From the NCBI GenBank assembly GCA_963732635.1, contig CAVTAL010000019.1, positions 186,001 through 250,000 of the forward strand: a stretch of 64,000 nt of DNA, read 5' to 3'. The DNA is from JAKFWF01 sp963732635. GTDB lineage: Bacteria > Pseudomonadota > Alphaproteobacteria > Rhizobiales > Hyphomicrobiaceae. Position 1 is the stretch's first letter, and each line of letters begins with the position of its first letter. Made by a program: the position numbers and the translations under genes. The notes under the pieces are model-generated. The model did no database searches, had not been told where the DNA came from, and was given only the letters and a program-made list of their open reading frames with translations. Shown here piece after piece: positions 1-11,214 of the stretch.

Positions 1-367
1 TGAACTCGGCAATCAGATATCCGGCGGCCAGCGGCAACGGCTGTCGATTGCGCGCGCGTTCCTGAAGAACGCGCCGATCATCCTGCTCGACGAAGCGACG
101 AGTGCCCTCGACAGCGAGACCGAAGCCCAGATCCAGCTTGCCATCGACCGGCTGACGGCGGGGCGCACGACAATCGTTATCGCGCATCGGTTGTCGACGG
201 TGATGGGCGCCGACAAGATCGTCGTCATCGACGGCGGCCGCGGCGTGGAGAGTGGTACGCATGCAGAGTTGATCGCGCGTGACGGTATCTACGCCAGGCT
301 CTACCGCCTGCAATTCACCGAGCGATCGGCGCCGCCGACCGATCCGGGGCTGCCACCGGCTGCCTGA
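1..367 (+). CDS. ABC exporter, C-terminal nucleotide-binding domain (5' partial)
   Basis: This is the last ~120 residues of an ATP-binding domain of the MsbA/LapB-like exporter type; the membrane domain and Walker A lie before the window. Reading from base 2, it shows the ABC signature (ISGGQRQRLSIAR, with I in place of the usual L), Walker B with the D-loop (IILLDEATSALD) and the H-loop (IAHRLST). It ends at a TGA at 365-367. These exporters flip lipids, peptides or proteins across the inner membrane using ATP. The substrate cannot be told from this fragment. The next gene, hrpB, is convergent, with its stop only 22 bp away. Confidence 0.9.
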   Translation, partial: ELGNQISGGQRQRLSIARAFLKNAPIILLDEATSALDSETEAQIQLAIDRLTAGRTTIVIAHRLSTVMGADKIVVIDGGRGVESGTHAELIARDGIYARLYRLQFTERSAPPTDPGLPPAA

Positions 368-388
368 CGCAAATGCTCGTGCTGCCAT

Positions 389-2866
389 TCACGTGCCCCG
401 TGGTTTCGCCCGCGCAGTCGGGGCTGCGTTGGCTGGATCGTCGGGCCAGGGGTGGCGCGGATAGCGGCCGCGCATGTCGGCCTTCACCGCCGACCAGCTA
501 CCCGACCAGAAGCCCGGCAGATCGCGCGTGATCTGGATTGGCCGGTGCGCCGGCGATAGCAGGTTAAGGGTCAGCGGTAGCCGGCCATTGGCGATTGCCG
601 GATGGGTTTTCAGCCCGAACAGCTCCTGCACTCGAATGTGCAGCGCGGGTTTGCCCGGTCCCTCGTAGTCGATCGGATGGGCGTTACCGGTCGGCGCCAC
701 GAAATGGGTCGGGCACTCGCGGTCGAGCTTCTGGCGCAGATCCCACGGCAGCAGGGTGTCGAGGGCGTTGCCCAGATCGTCACCGCCGATCTCGGAGAGC
801 TTGGTCTTGTCGGTCAGGAAAGGCGCCAGCCATTCGGTGACGGTCGCAGCCAAAGCCTCGTCGGAGAGATCCGGCCACTGATCGGGGGCAGCGGCTTTCA
901 GGAACGCGGCGCGGTCGCGCAATTGTTGTTGCGATTTGGTCCACGGCAGGCGGACAATGCCTATGCCCGCGATGCCCTGCGCCAGCTCCCCGGCTGCACT
1001 GGCACTCGGCTTCACCGCCTGCGGTTGGCTGCCGAGCGTCAGACTGCCGAGCCGGCTGGTGCGACGCGCGCGCAGCGCCGCGGCCGACACATCGAACGAG
1101 ATCTGATCGGTGGTGACGATGCGGTCGCGGGCGATGGCGAGCACTTCCGGTTCGCCGATTGTTGCAGCCAGCAGGATACGCGCCGATGCAGCGGAACCCG
1201 CCATTTCGGCGACCACCAGGAACGGCGCTTTCGCCAGCGCGTCGGTGGCGTCCAGCATCGCGCCGCGACCGTTGGCGAGTAGGTACTGCCCGCCGGTCCC
1301 GCGTGCTTTCGCGATCCGCTCTGGATAGGCAAGCGCCAGCAGTGCGGCGTTCGATGGCGGATCGCCCGACTTGCGCTTGGCCGCGCCCTGGTCGGCGGTT
1401 TGCGCCCAGCCCTGTGCTAGCCGTCGCATCGATTGCGCCCGTTCCCCCCGATCGCGGCGGAACTGTTCGAGCCGATGGCTGAGATCTACATCGTTGCCGC
1501 CAAGTCCGCGCTCGACGATCAGGGCCGCGATTTCGGCGGCGGCGCGGGCGGCGCCGAGATCGGCCGCCTGCATCACCATCGAAGCCAAACGCGGTGGCAA
1601 AGGCAGCGAGCGCAGACGGCGGCCGTGTGCGGTAATGCGGCTGTCGCTCGCCTCGAGCGCGCCCAGCATCTGCAATTCTTCACGCGCCGCGATCAGCGCC
1701 GCGCGCGGTGGCGGATCGAGCCATGCGAGCTTCAAAGGATCGGCCTCACCCCAGGCGGCGCAATCGAGCAGGAGGCTGGCGAGATCGGCATTGAGGATTT
1801 CCGGCTCGGCGAAGGCCGGCAACGCCTGCGTCTGCGGTTCGTCCCACAGCCGATAGCACACGCCCGGCTCGATGCGTCCCGCTCGTCCTCGTCGCTGATC
1901 GGCGCTGGCGCGCGAGATGCGCACCGTTGCCAGCCGCGTGATACCGGCGTCGGCGTCGTAGCGCGGCACGCGGGCAAGCCCGCAGTCGATGACGACGCGC
2001 ACGCCCTCGATGGTGATCGAGCTTTCGGCGATCGAAGTGGCCAGCACGATCTTGCGGCGGCCCTTGGGCGCGGGCTTCACCGCGAGATCCTGGGCGCGGC
2101 GGTCCATGGCGCCAAACAGCGGTGCAATCTCGATTGCCGCATCGGTGATGCGTTCGCCGAGGCGCTCGGCAACGCGGCGGATTTCGGCCTGACCGGGCAG
2201 GAATGCCAGGATCGATCCCGGCTCGGCGCGTATCGCCGTCATCGTGGCGTCGACCACCTGATCCTCGATGCGGCGTAGGGGATCGCGGCCGAGATAGCGT
2301 GTCGTCACCGCAAAGCTGCGGCCCTGCGCCTCGACGACCGGGGCGTGTCCAAGCAAACCTGCCACCCGCGCGCCGTCGAGCGTCGCCGACATGACGAGGA
2401 TGCGCAGATCGTCGCGCAGGCCGGCCTGCGCGTCGAGCGCGAAGGCGAGGCCACTGTCGGCGTCGAGCGAGCGCTCGTGATATTCGTCGAACAGCACGGC
2501 GCCGATGCCTTCGAGTGCGGGATCGTCGAGGATCATCCGCGTGAAGACGCCCTCGGTGATGACCTCGATACGGGTCTTGGGGCCGACGCGGCTGTCGAGG
2601 CGGGCGCGCAATCCAACGACGTCGCCGATCTGCTGCCCAAGTGTCGTGGCCATTCGGTCAGCGGCACCGCGCGCCGCAAGCCGCCGTGGTTCGAGCACGA
2701 GAATTTTGGCCCCCTTCAGCCACGGCGCCTCGAGTAGGGCGAGCGGTACCCGCGTCGTCTTGCCGGCGCCGGGAGGTGCGACCAGCACGGCCGAAGTGCG
2801 CGCGGCAAGCGTCGCAGCGAGCTCGTCCAGCACCGCGTCGATCGGCAATGGCGTATCGAATTTCAT
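389..2866 (-). CDS. hrpB: ATP-dependent helicase HrpB
   Basis: An 825-residue DEAH-box helicase of the HrpB family (usual length ~820). Visible motifs are Walker A PPGAGKTT (residues 31-38), motif II DEYHER (127-132; most family members have DEFHER), motif III SATLDG (160-165) and motif VI QRRGRAGR, followed by HA2/OB-like regions and an HrpB C-terminal domain. I chose the ATG at 2866, where the family-like N-terminus (MKFDTPLP) begins. The reading frame is open for 15 more codons upstream, but that extension looks spurious. HrpB proteins are presumed cytoplasmic RNA helicases of unclear role. It stands alone, convergent with the ABC exporter. Confidence 0.93.
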   Translation of the reverse strand: MKFDTPLPIDAVLDELAATLAARTSAVLVAPPGAGKTTRVPLALLEAPWLKGAKILVLEPRRLAARGAADRMATTLGQQIGDVVGLRARLDSRVGPKTRIEVITEGVFTRMILDDPALEGIGAVLFDEYHERSLDADSGLAFALDAQAGLRDDLRILVMSATLDGARVAGLLGHAPVVEAQGRSFAVTTRYLGRDPLRRIEDQVVDATMTAIRAEPGSILAFLPGQAEIRRVAERLGERITDAAIEIAPLFGAMDRRAQDLAVKPAPKGRRKIVLATSIAESSITIEGVRVVIDCGLARVPRYDADAGITRLATVRISRASADQRRGRAGRIEPGVCYRLWDEPQTQALPAFAEPEILNADLASLLLDCAAWGEADPLKLAWLDPPPRAALIAAREELQMLGALEASDSRITAHGRRLRSLPLPPRLASMVMQAADLGAARAAAEIAALIVERGLGGNDVDLSHRLEQFRRDRGERAQSMRRLAQGWAQTADQGAAKRKSGDPPSNAALLALAYPERIAKARGTGGQYLLANGRGAMLDATDALAKAPFLVVAEMAGSAASARILLAATIGEPEVLAIARDRIVTTDQISFDVSAAALRARRTSRLGSLTLGSQPQAVKPSASAAGELAQGIAGIGIVRLPWTKSQQQLRDRAAFLKAAAPDQWPDLSDEALAATVTEWLAPFLTDKTKLSEIGGDDLGNALDTLLPWDLRQKLDRECPTHFVAPTGNAHPIDYEGPGKPALHIRVQELFGLKTHPAIANGRLPLTLNLLSPAHRPIQITRDLPGFWSGSWSAVKADMRGRYPRHPWPDDPANAAPTARAKPRGT

Positions 2867-3065
2867 GGACCTGCTATGTGGCCTGCTTGGTGGACGGTTG
2901 CCGCGCTTCAAGCTCGTCGCGTTCTAAAGCGCATCTGTCAAATCGGTAACCGAGCCTGATCGGGAATGAGATGTTGTGCATGGTGATACAACACAAGAGT
3001 TGGTATGCAGGGCAACTTGGTGTGAGCATTTTTATTTTCCCCTCGATCTGAGGGAGAGCGGGGTG

Positions 3066-3119
3066 GCCGTGGTCCACGGCGGTCTTCCGCGTTCTTGTAG
3101 TAAAGTGGCCCAGGGCCAC
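3066..3119. repeat. Two short perfect palindromes
   Basis: GCCGTGG-T-CCACGGC at 3066-3080 and GTGGCCC-A-GGGCCAC at 3105-3119 are each 7+7 bp inverted repeats around a single central base, 24 bp apart. The loops are too short for ordinary RNA hairpins, so they are more like protein-binding palindromes or chance G+C palindromes. No function is assigned. Confidence 0.5.
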
Positions 3120-3525
3120 CCCATTGCTCGAACGGATTTTAGGGTCCCCCCGTGCTGACGAGCTGGTTTGGGCCTACCCCTTGCTCGCGCCAAGAAGGGG
3201 TGCACGGAACCCTCCGGCAGTGCACAGCGCGTTACCGCACACGTCCGGACCGTCCGTTCCGCCTCCGCACTTTTGAACGCCTTCGAAGCGCGCCCTGTAG
3301 TGAAGCGGAACACATGCAGTGTCGCATGGGGCGGCGAGGCGTGGATAAGTCGCCATGCGGTGAAATCGTGCGTGGTGAAGCGGTGCCTGCCGGAAGCCTG
3401 GCACTATCGGCGACCTGCTTGGCGGGAAAGGCTGCCCAAACACTGGTGTCACCCCGGTGCTTGTCATCGGTGACCGGAGCGGGCTTTCGGTGTCGGCCGG
3501 TGGAGCGGCCAAAAGAATTCCGCCT

Positions 3526-3551
3526 GCCACATGAACCAAAATTCATGTGGC
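3526..3551. promoter_or_regulatory. Perfect 10-bp inverted repeat upstream of exported repeat protein
   Basis: GCCACATGAA (3526-3535) and TTCATGTGGC (3542-3551) are perfect reverse complements separated by ccaaaa. There is no T-run after the repeat on the + strand, so it is not a standard terminator for + transcripts. It lies 74 bp before the start at 3626. It could be an operator or a structured 5' leader of that gene; the sequence alone does not decide. Confidence 0.5.
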
Positions 3552-3625
3552 GGCGACTTACTCATACCAGACACGGACGACAACGAACCACCAACCCCAA
3601 CCCAACCACCGAACAGGAGCTTGCC

Positions 3626-3901
3626 ATGATGTCCCGCACCGTGAAACTCGCCGCCCTCCTTCCCGTCGCCGGCTTGGTGCTCGCAGCCGTAAGCCTGCCA
3701 GCCCATGCAGCCAAGGATCGCAACATCGGTGGCGCGGTTGTGCGCGATCATCGCTCCACCCCGGAACCGACGATCCGGGATCATCGCTCCAATCAGCCGG
3801 TCGTGCGCGATCATCGCAGCGGCGGCAAAGTGGTTCAGACCGGACCGAGTAGCTTCAAGCTGGTGCGGCCAACCTGGAGCCCCTACAAGCCATCGCGCTA
3901 G
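3626..3901 (+). CDS. Small exported protein with RDHRS tandem repeats
   Basis: A 91-residue protein of unknown function. The ATG at 3626 follows an AGGAGC Shine-Dalgarno-like sequence at 3615-3620. The N-terminus is a classical signal peptide (basic start, hydrophobic core, cleavage predicted after AHA near residue 31). The mature ~60 residues contain three copies of a (V/I)-R-D-H-R-S unit encoded at 3740-3757, 3773-3790 and 3803-3820, spaced 11 and 10 residues apart, then a basic tail. It is monocistronic and followed by a good hairpin terminator. Alternating Arg, Asp and His suggests metal, polyanion or surface binding, but that is a guess. Confidence 0.75.
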   Translation: MMSRTVKLAALLPVAGLVLAAVSLPAHAAKDRNIGGAVVRDHRSTPEPTIRDHRSNQPVVRDHRSGGKVVQTGPSSFKLVRPTWSPYKPSR

Positions 3902-3934
3902 TACGGCACGTCCGAAAGCCAACAAGACTGAACC

Positions 3935-3958
3935 AAGGGCCGCCGCAAGGTGGCCCTT
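3935..3958 (+). terminator. Hairpin with GCAA tetraloop after the RDHRS gene
   Basis: A 10-bp stem (AAGGGCCGCC / GGTGGCCCTT, one G-U pair) closed by a GCAA tetraloop, 34 bp after the stop codon at 3901. It is followed by agcgttgttt, a weak U-tract. This is the likely transcription end of the small exported protein. Confidence 0.65.
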
Positions 3959-4105
3959 AGCGTTGTTTGCAGCATGGGGAGACGGCCCCTCCCACCCATC
4001 TCATTGGGATTTCCAGCAACAAGGTTGTCAAACGCGGCCGATGCGGACAGTCTAGGCGCAATCGCCCGAACAAAAAACACGCTACCCGAGGAAACGCCAC
4101 GCGCC

Positions 4106-4672
4106 ATGAAGCTCTCAGGCACGCGCCAGTTATCAGCCAAGCCCGCCGTGGTGTGGGCAAAACTCAACGATATCGAGGTGCTGAAGCGTTGCATTCCCGG
4201 CTGCGAGAGCCTGGAGGCGACCGGCGTCAACCAAATGAAGGCGGTCGCGGCGCTGAAAGTGGGACCGATGGCGGTTCGGTTCACTGGCGATGTCGAGTTG
4301 TCCGATCTTGATCCGCCCAACGGCTACCGCATCTCCGGCAAGGGCTCGGCCGGTCCGGCCGGCATGGCGTCGGGCGGCGCCACGGTGAAGCTCGAGCCCA
4401 AGGATGGCGGCACGCTGCTCAGCTACGATGTGGATGCCAACGTCGGCGGCAAGATCGCGCAGTTGGGCGCCCGCCTGATCGACGCCACCGCCAAGCAGAT
4501 GGCGGAAAAATTTTTCACGAGTTTCGCCACCGAGGTCGAGGGCCCGGCAGAGCCGGGGGAAATCGACGCGGTATCGCCAGCGGCCAATGCCTCGCCAAGC
4601 ATCCCGGTGGCAGTTTGGTGGGCAGGCGGCGCTTTGCTGCTTGCCATCGGGGCCTATCTGTTGGCACGCTAG
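4106..4672 (+). CDS. coxG: CoxG family protein (SRPBCC domain, membrane-anchored)
   Basis: A 188-residue member of the CO dehydrogenase subunit G family. Residues ~1-145 form the SRPBCC/CoxG domain (MKLSGTRQLSA start, the CIPGCESLE motif and the GxGSAGPAGMASG segment). A C-terminal hydrophobic helix (~166-187) would anchor it in the membrane. CoxG proteins recruit CO-dehydrogenase-like enzymes to the cytoplasmic membrane and to the quinone pool. The ATG at 4106 follows GAGG at 4089-4092. It precedes coxS by 59 bp and probably leads the coxGSLM operon. Confidence 0.88.
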   Translation: MKLSGTRQLSAKPAVVWAKLNDIEVLKRCIPGCESLEATGVNQMKAVAALKVGPMAVRFTGDVELSDLDPPNGYRISGKGSAGPAGMASGGATVKLEPKDGGTLLSYDVDANVGGKIAQLGARLIDATAKQMAEKFFTSFATEVEGPAEPGEIDAVSPAANASPSIPVAVWWAGGALLLAIGAYLLAR

Positions 4673-4731
4673 GGTCAGGCAGAGCGGCACATAAGTCGCC
4701 ACCAAAAAATCACGAACCGAAGGAGGAAACG

Positions 4732-5214
4732 GTGCCGCAGCTGAGCTTCGAAGTGAATGGCAAGCCGGTCAAGGTCGAGGTGGCGCCGAACGCGCTGCTG
4801 GTCGACGTGCTGCGCACGCAATTGATGCTGACCGGCACGCACGTCGGCTGCGATACCAGCCAGTGCGGCGCCTGCGTCGTCCACATCAACGGCAAATCGG
4901 TGAAAAGCTGCACCACGCTCGCGGTGCAGGCCGACGGTGCCAAGGTCACGACCATCGAGGGCCTCTCGCAGGGCCAGAACATGCACCCGGTGCAGGCAGC
5001 CTTCAAGGAAGCGCACGGCCTGCAATGCGGCTTCTGCACGCCCGGCATGGTGATGTCGGCGACCGACCTGCTGTCGCGTAACGCCAACCCGACCGAGGAC
5101 GAGATCCGCAGCTGGCTCAAGGGTAATATCTGCCGCTGCACCGGTTACCACAACATCGTCAAGGCGGTGCAGATTGCAGCCCAATCGATGGCAACCAAAG
5201 TCGCCGCCGAATAA
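4732..5214 (+). CDS. coxS: Molybdenum hydroxylase small subunit, 2x[2Fe-2S]
   Basis: A 160-residue iron-sulfur subunit of the CO dehydrogenase/xanthine dehydrogenase family. A plant-ferredoxin-type cluster is bound by C40, C45, C48 and C60, and a second cluster in the helical domain by C99, C102, C134 and C136. It carries electrons from the molybdenum site to FAD in the medium subunit. The start is GTG at 4732, fixed by an excellent Shine-Dalgarno (AAGGAGG, 4720-4726); there is no competing in-frame ATG. The large subunit follows after 73 bp. Confidence 0.93.
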   Translation: MPQLSFEVNGKPVKVEVAPNALLVDVLRTQLMLTGTHVGCDTSQCGACVVHINGKSVKSCTTLAVQADGAKVTTIEGLSQGQNMHPVQAAFKEAHGLQCGFCTPGMVMSATDLLSRNANPTEDEIRSWLKGNICRCTGYHNIVKAVQIAAQSMATKVAAE

Positions 5215-5287
5215 TCCGCGCCATCCCGCGCAGTCGTGTCGAGGCGCGCTTCAATAGCGGCGCCCAAGCAATCGGAGAGCAACACCC

Positions 5288-7666
<2,379 letters not shown>

Positions 7667-7688
7667 CGGAAACCGGGAGGAGAAACCC

Positions 7689-8488
7689 ATGTACACCTTC
7701 GATTACACCCGGCCCGCCACCATCGCCGACGCCGTCAAGGCACTCAGCTCCAATCCGGAAGCGCGATTGCTGGCCGGTGGCCAGACGCTGATCCCGACGC
7801 TCAAACAGCGGCTGGCGTCACCGTCCGCCGTCATCGACCTCGGCGGTATCCCGGATCTCAAGTCGATCAAGCGCGACGGCGATACGCTGGTGATCGGCGC
7901 GCTCGTCACCCACGACACGGTCGCGCGCAACGCCGACGTCAAGTCAGCGATACCCGGCGCTTAGCGTGCTCGCCGATGGCATCGGCGATCCGCAGGTGCG
8001 CAATGCCGGTACGCTCGGCGGATCGGTCGCGAATAACGATCCGGCAGCGGATTACCCGTCGGCGCTGCTGGCGCTGGGCGCGACCGTTGTCACCGACAAG
8101 CGGCAGATCCCGGCCGAGCAGTATTTCACCGGCATGTTCACGACCGCGCTGGAAGCTGGCGAGATCATTACCGCGGTGCGATTCCCGATCCCGAAGCGCG
8201 CTGGCTATCACAAGTATGCGCAGCGCGCCTCGCGCTACGTGCTGGTCGGCGTGTTCGTCGCCGAGACGGCGTCAGGCATGCGTTGCGCCGTCAACGGTTG
8301 CGGTGGCGACGGCGTGTTCCGTTCGCCGGAACTCGAAGCAGCGCTGTCGAAGAACTTCTCCGCCGATGGCCTCAAGGGCGTGACGGTGCCATCGGCCGGC
8401 CTGATGGGCGACATGCACGGCAGCGCCGACTACCGCGCCGCCATGGTGCCGGTGATGGCGGCACAGGGCGGTGGCGGCGGCGAAGTAG
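7689..8488 (+). pseudogene. coxM: Molybdenum hydroxylase FAD subunit, two frameshifts
   Basis: The FAD-binding medium subunit that completes the CoxSLM enzyme. The first frame runs from ATG 7689 (GGAGGAG just upstream) through the AGGQTLIP FAD-loop motif and stops at 7964. The family sequence resumes one base over (LADGIGDPQVRNAGTLGG, then NNDPAADYP). Removing one G of 7956-7957 restores IPALSVLAD. A second extra base in GGG 8466-8468 moves the ending away from an in-frame TAG at 8486-8488, where a normal-length protein (~265 aa) would finish. Both changes are single-base insertions in G runs, so consensus error is at least as likely as true inactivation. Confidence 0.85.
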
Positions 8489-8535
8489 GGCCGACCCGCC
8501 GCCGCCCCCTGTGTTGCACAAAATCCGTGCTGGCT

Positions 8536-8575
8536 ATCGCGAGGTGGCCGGCCATCGCGAGGTGGCCGGCATCGC
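8536..8575. repeat. 18-bp tandem duplication
   Basis: A 17-bp unit (8536-8552) recurs exactly at 8554-8570 with one intervening base, and the first five bases of a third copy follow (8571-8575). It lies in the 138 bp spacer between the end of coxM and the convergent tctC, where I see nothing else recognisable. Confidence 0.7.
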
Positions 8576-8626
8576 ATTTGGTGACGAAGTCGCGAAGGGC
8601 CTGCCAAGTGCGACTGCCGAGTGCGA

Positions 8627-9588
8627 CTATTGTGGCGCTGCGGCGGCGTCCTTCAATACCGGCAGCCAGCGTGCAACCTCGCTCTCGACGAGCTTTTGCA
8701 GCGCAACCGGCGTGCGGCCGGTCTTGTCGGGAATGACCGAGCCGAGTTCGAGCAGACGCGCTTTGACCGTCGGCGTCGTCGAGCGCCTTGTCGAGCGCGG
8801 CGGTCGAGCTTGTCGACGATGCTCCTTGGGCGTGCCCTTGGGCGCGAACAGCGCGTTCCAGGCCGACACCTGGTATTGCGGGCAGGCCGGCTTCGCTCGG
8901 TGGTCGGCACGTCGGGCAGCGCCGGCGAGCGCTCCGGCGTGGCGATGGCGTAGGCCTTGATGTTGCCGGCCTTGATCTGCGTCACCAGGTTGACGATCTG
9001 GTCGCACATGAAGTCGACCTGGCCGCCGACGAGATCGTTGAGCGCGGGCCGGTGCCGCGATAGGCGACGCGGTCGGTCTTGGCGCCGAGCTGCGAGGTCG
9101 AGCAGCGTGCAGGTCGTGTGCGAGACCGAGCCGACGCCGGCGTGGGCCTCGTTGACCTTGTCGCCGTTGGCCTTCACGTACGCGACGAACTCCTTGAGGT
9201 CCTTGGCCGGGAAATCCTTCTTGGCGACGATCAGGATCGGCGTGCCGGCGGCCAGCCCGATCGGCGCGAAATCCTTGGTCGGATCGTACTTGAGGTTGGG
9301 GTACAGCGCGGGCGCCGCGCCGTGCGTGCCCATGTGGCCCATCATGATCGTGTAGCCGTCGGGCTTGGCCTGGGCGCCGCGCGTGATGCCGGTGGTGCCG
9401 CCGGCGCCGGCGACGTTCTCGACCACGAACTGCTGGCCGAGCGTCTTGGACAAGTGCTCGCCGACGATGCGCGCGATGATGTCGGTCGGCCCGCCGGCGG
9501 CGAACGGCACGATCATCGGTGACCGGCCTGGTCGGATAGGCCTGGGCGTCGGCGCCGAGCGCGAGCGCCGATGCGCCAGCAGCCGCAT
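8627..9588 (-). pseudogene. tctC: TctC/Bug-family solute-binding protein, multiply frameshifted
   Basis: The periplasmic substrate-binding component of a tripartite tricarboxylate transporter. Recognisable blocks are MIVPFAAGGPTDIIARI, GTTGITRGAQAKPDGYT, VGGQVDFMCDQ and, in another frame, QYQVSAWNALFAPKGTPK and the C-terminal GSVIPDKTGRTPVALQ. The signal peptide (SALALGADAQA) lies in a third frame right after ATG 9588. I count at least eight compensating single-base shifts, near 9573, 9518, 9077, 9060, 8900, 8885 and several in 8770-8830. The family signature survives in every frame, so this is an error-rich or very recently broken copy of an ordinary gene. It ends at TAG 8627-8629 and is the last gene of the leftward tctBAC set. 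Confidence 0.8.
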
Positions 9589-9682
9589 GAACAGCGCTCA
9601 GTCGGCTTCCTTGCGACTGCGTACGAATCGTCGCCTCATCGAGTTGTGCCAGTCGCTGCTTGCGATCGGCATCGAGTGCTCG

Positions 9683-11202
9683 CTACGGTCGCTCATTCCT
9701 GGAACGCCTGCTCCCGGCTTCTTGCGCACCGCGGGCAGCACGCGCAATCACCAGGATGGCGAGCGCCAGCACAGCAGGCCGCCGACACCGGCCTCTCGAC
9801 GAAGGTCATGAAGCTGCCCGCGCGAGAGCCCAGCGCCTGGCGCAGCTTCTCCTCCATCAGCTTGCCGAGCACGAAGCCGAGCAGCAGCGGCGCCGGCTCG
9901 AAGCCGAGCTTGATCAGCACGTAGCCGACCAGCGCCGAAGAACGCGGTGAAGCACGACGTCGTCGGGATTGTTGTTGATCGAGTAGATGCCGATGCAGCA
10001 GAACACCAGGATGGCCGGAAACATCAGGCGGTAGGGCACCTTGCAGCAGCCGCACCCACAGCCCGATCAGCGGCAGGTTGATGACCAGCAGCATCAGGTT
10101 GCCGATCCACATGGAGGCGATCATGCCCCAGAACAGGCTCGGGTTCTTGGTCATCACCTGCGGGCCGGGGATGATGCCGTGGATGGTCATGGCGCCGACC
10201 ATCAGCGCCATCACGGCGTTGGGCGGAATGCCGAGCGTCAGCAGCGGAATGAAGGAGGTCTGCGCGCCGGCGTTGTTGGCGGCTTCCGGCCCCGCCACGC
10301 CTTCGATCGCGCCCTTGCCGAAGCGCGACGGATCGTCGGCGAGCTTCTTCTCCAGCGTGTAGGAGGCGAACGGCGCCAGCACCGCGCCGTTGCCCGGCAG
10401 GATGCCGAGGATCGAGCCGAGCCCGGTGCCGCGCACGATCGGGCCGAACAGCGGCCTGCAGCTCGGCGCAGCGTCGGCAGCAGCCGGCCGATCGTGCTCT
10501 TGACGACGTCGCGGGCCTCCGGGTTCTCGAGGTTGCGCAGGATCTCGGCGATGCCGAACACGCCCATGGCGAGCACCGCGAAGTCGATGCCGTCGGACAA
10601 GCTCGGCAAGCCGAAGGTCAGGCGCTCCTGGCCGGTCTCGAGATCGGTGCCGACGGTCGACAGCAGCAAGCCGAGCACGATCATGATGACCGCCTTCAGC
10701 ACCGAGCCGCGCGCCAGCACCACCGCGAGCGCCGAGGCCGAGCACCATCAGCGCGAAATAGTCGGCCGGCCCGAACAGCAGCGCCAGCTTGGTCAGCGGC
10801 GCGCCGAGCGCCGCGATCACCAGCGTCGCGACGGTGCCGGCGACGAACGAGCCGATGGCGGCGATGCCGAGCGCCGCGCCGGCGCGGCCCTTCTGCGCCA
10901 TCTGCGTGGCCGTCGAGCGCGGTGACGACCGAGGTCGCCTCGCCCGGCATGTTGACCAGGATCGCCGTGGTCGAGCCGCCGTACTGCGCGCCGTAGTAGA
11001 TGCCGGCCAGCATGATCAGCGCGCCGGTCGGGTCGACCTTGAAGGTGAGCGGCAGCAGCATGGCGATGGTCGCGATCGGCCCGACGCCCGGCAGCACGCC
11101 GATCAGCGTGCCGACGAGGCAGCCGATGAAGCACAGCAACAGGTTGGTCGGCGACAGCGCGGTCGCGAAGCCGAGCGCCAGATTGTCGACGAGATCGAAC
11201 AT
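9683..11202 (-). pseudogene. tctA: TctA-family large membrane subunit, multiply frameshifted
   Basis: The large permease of the tripartite tricarboxylate transporter, about 507 residues if frames are corrected, which is the normal length. From ATG 11202 the first frame carries the TctA hallmark GVLPGVGPIATIAMLLPL and the YYGAQYGGSTTAILVNMPG loop, then shifts at ~10910. Further shifts lie near 10735, 10465 (probably two), 10040, 9945 and 9795. Conserved blocks in the other frames include GIAEILRNLENPEARDVV and ILGILPGNGAVLAPFASY. The corrected frame ends at TAG 9683-9685. It would span the membrane about 11-12 times and use the proton gradient. It starts 12 bp after tctB stops. Confidence 0.8.
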
Positions 11203-11214
11203 GATGCGCGCCCC

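Larger units (their letters stand above)
2867..3625. other. 759 bp intergenic region with palindromes
   Basis: I see no convincing gene here. ORFs in several frames are short, lack family-like sequence and look like G+C-driven noise. The first part (about 2930-3050) is clearly more A+T-rich than the surroundings. The stretch holds two near-perfect palindromes (3066-3080 and 3105-3119) and a 10-bp-arm inverted repeat at 3526-3551, about 75 bp ahead of the small exported protein at 3626. The promoters of hrpB (leftward) and of the exported protein (rightward) must lie here, but I could not place them. Confidence 0.6.

Noticed and set aside
3152..3625. Upstream extension of the RDHRS protein and overlapping ORFs at 3168-3546
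   Set aside because: No family sequence, no start signal, and the signal peptide begins at 3626.
8627..11202. Programmed frameshifting in tctA/tctC
   Set aside because: Too many shifts in both directions and no slippery heptamers with downstream structures; indel errors or decay are simpler.
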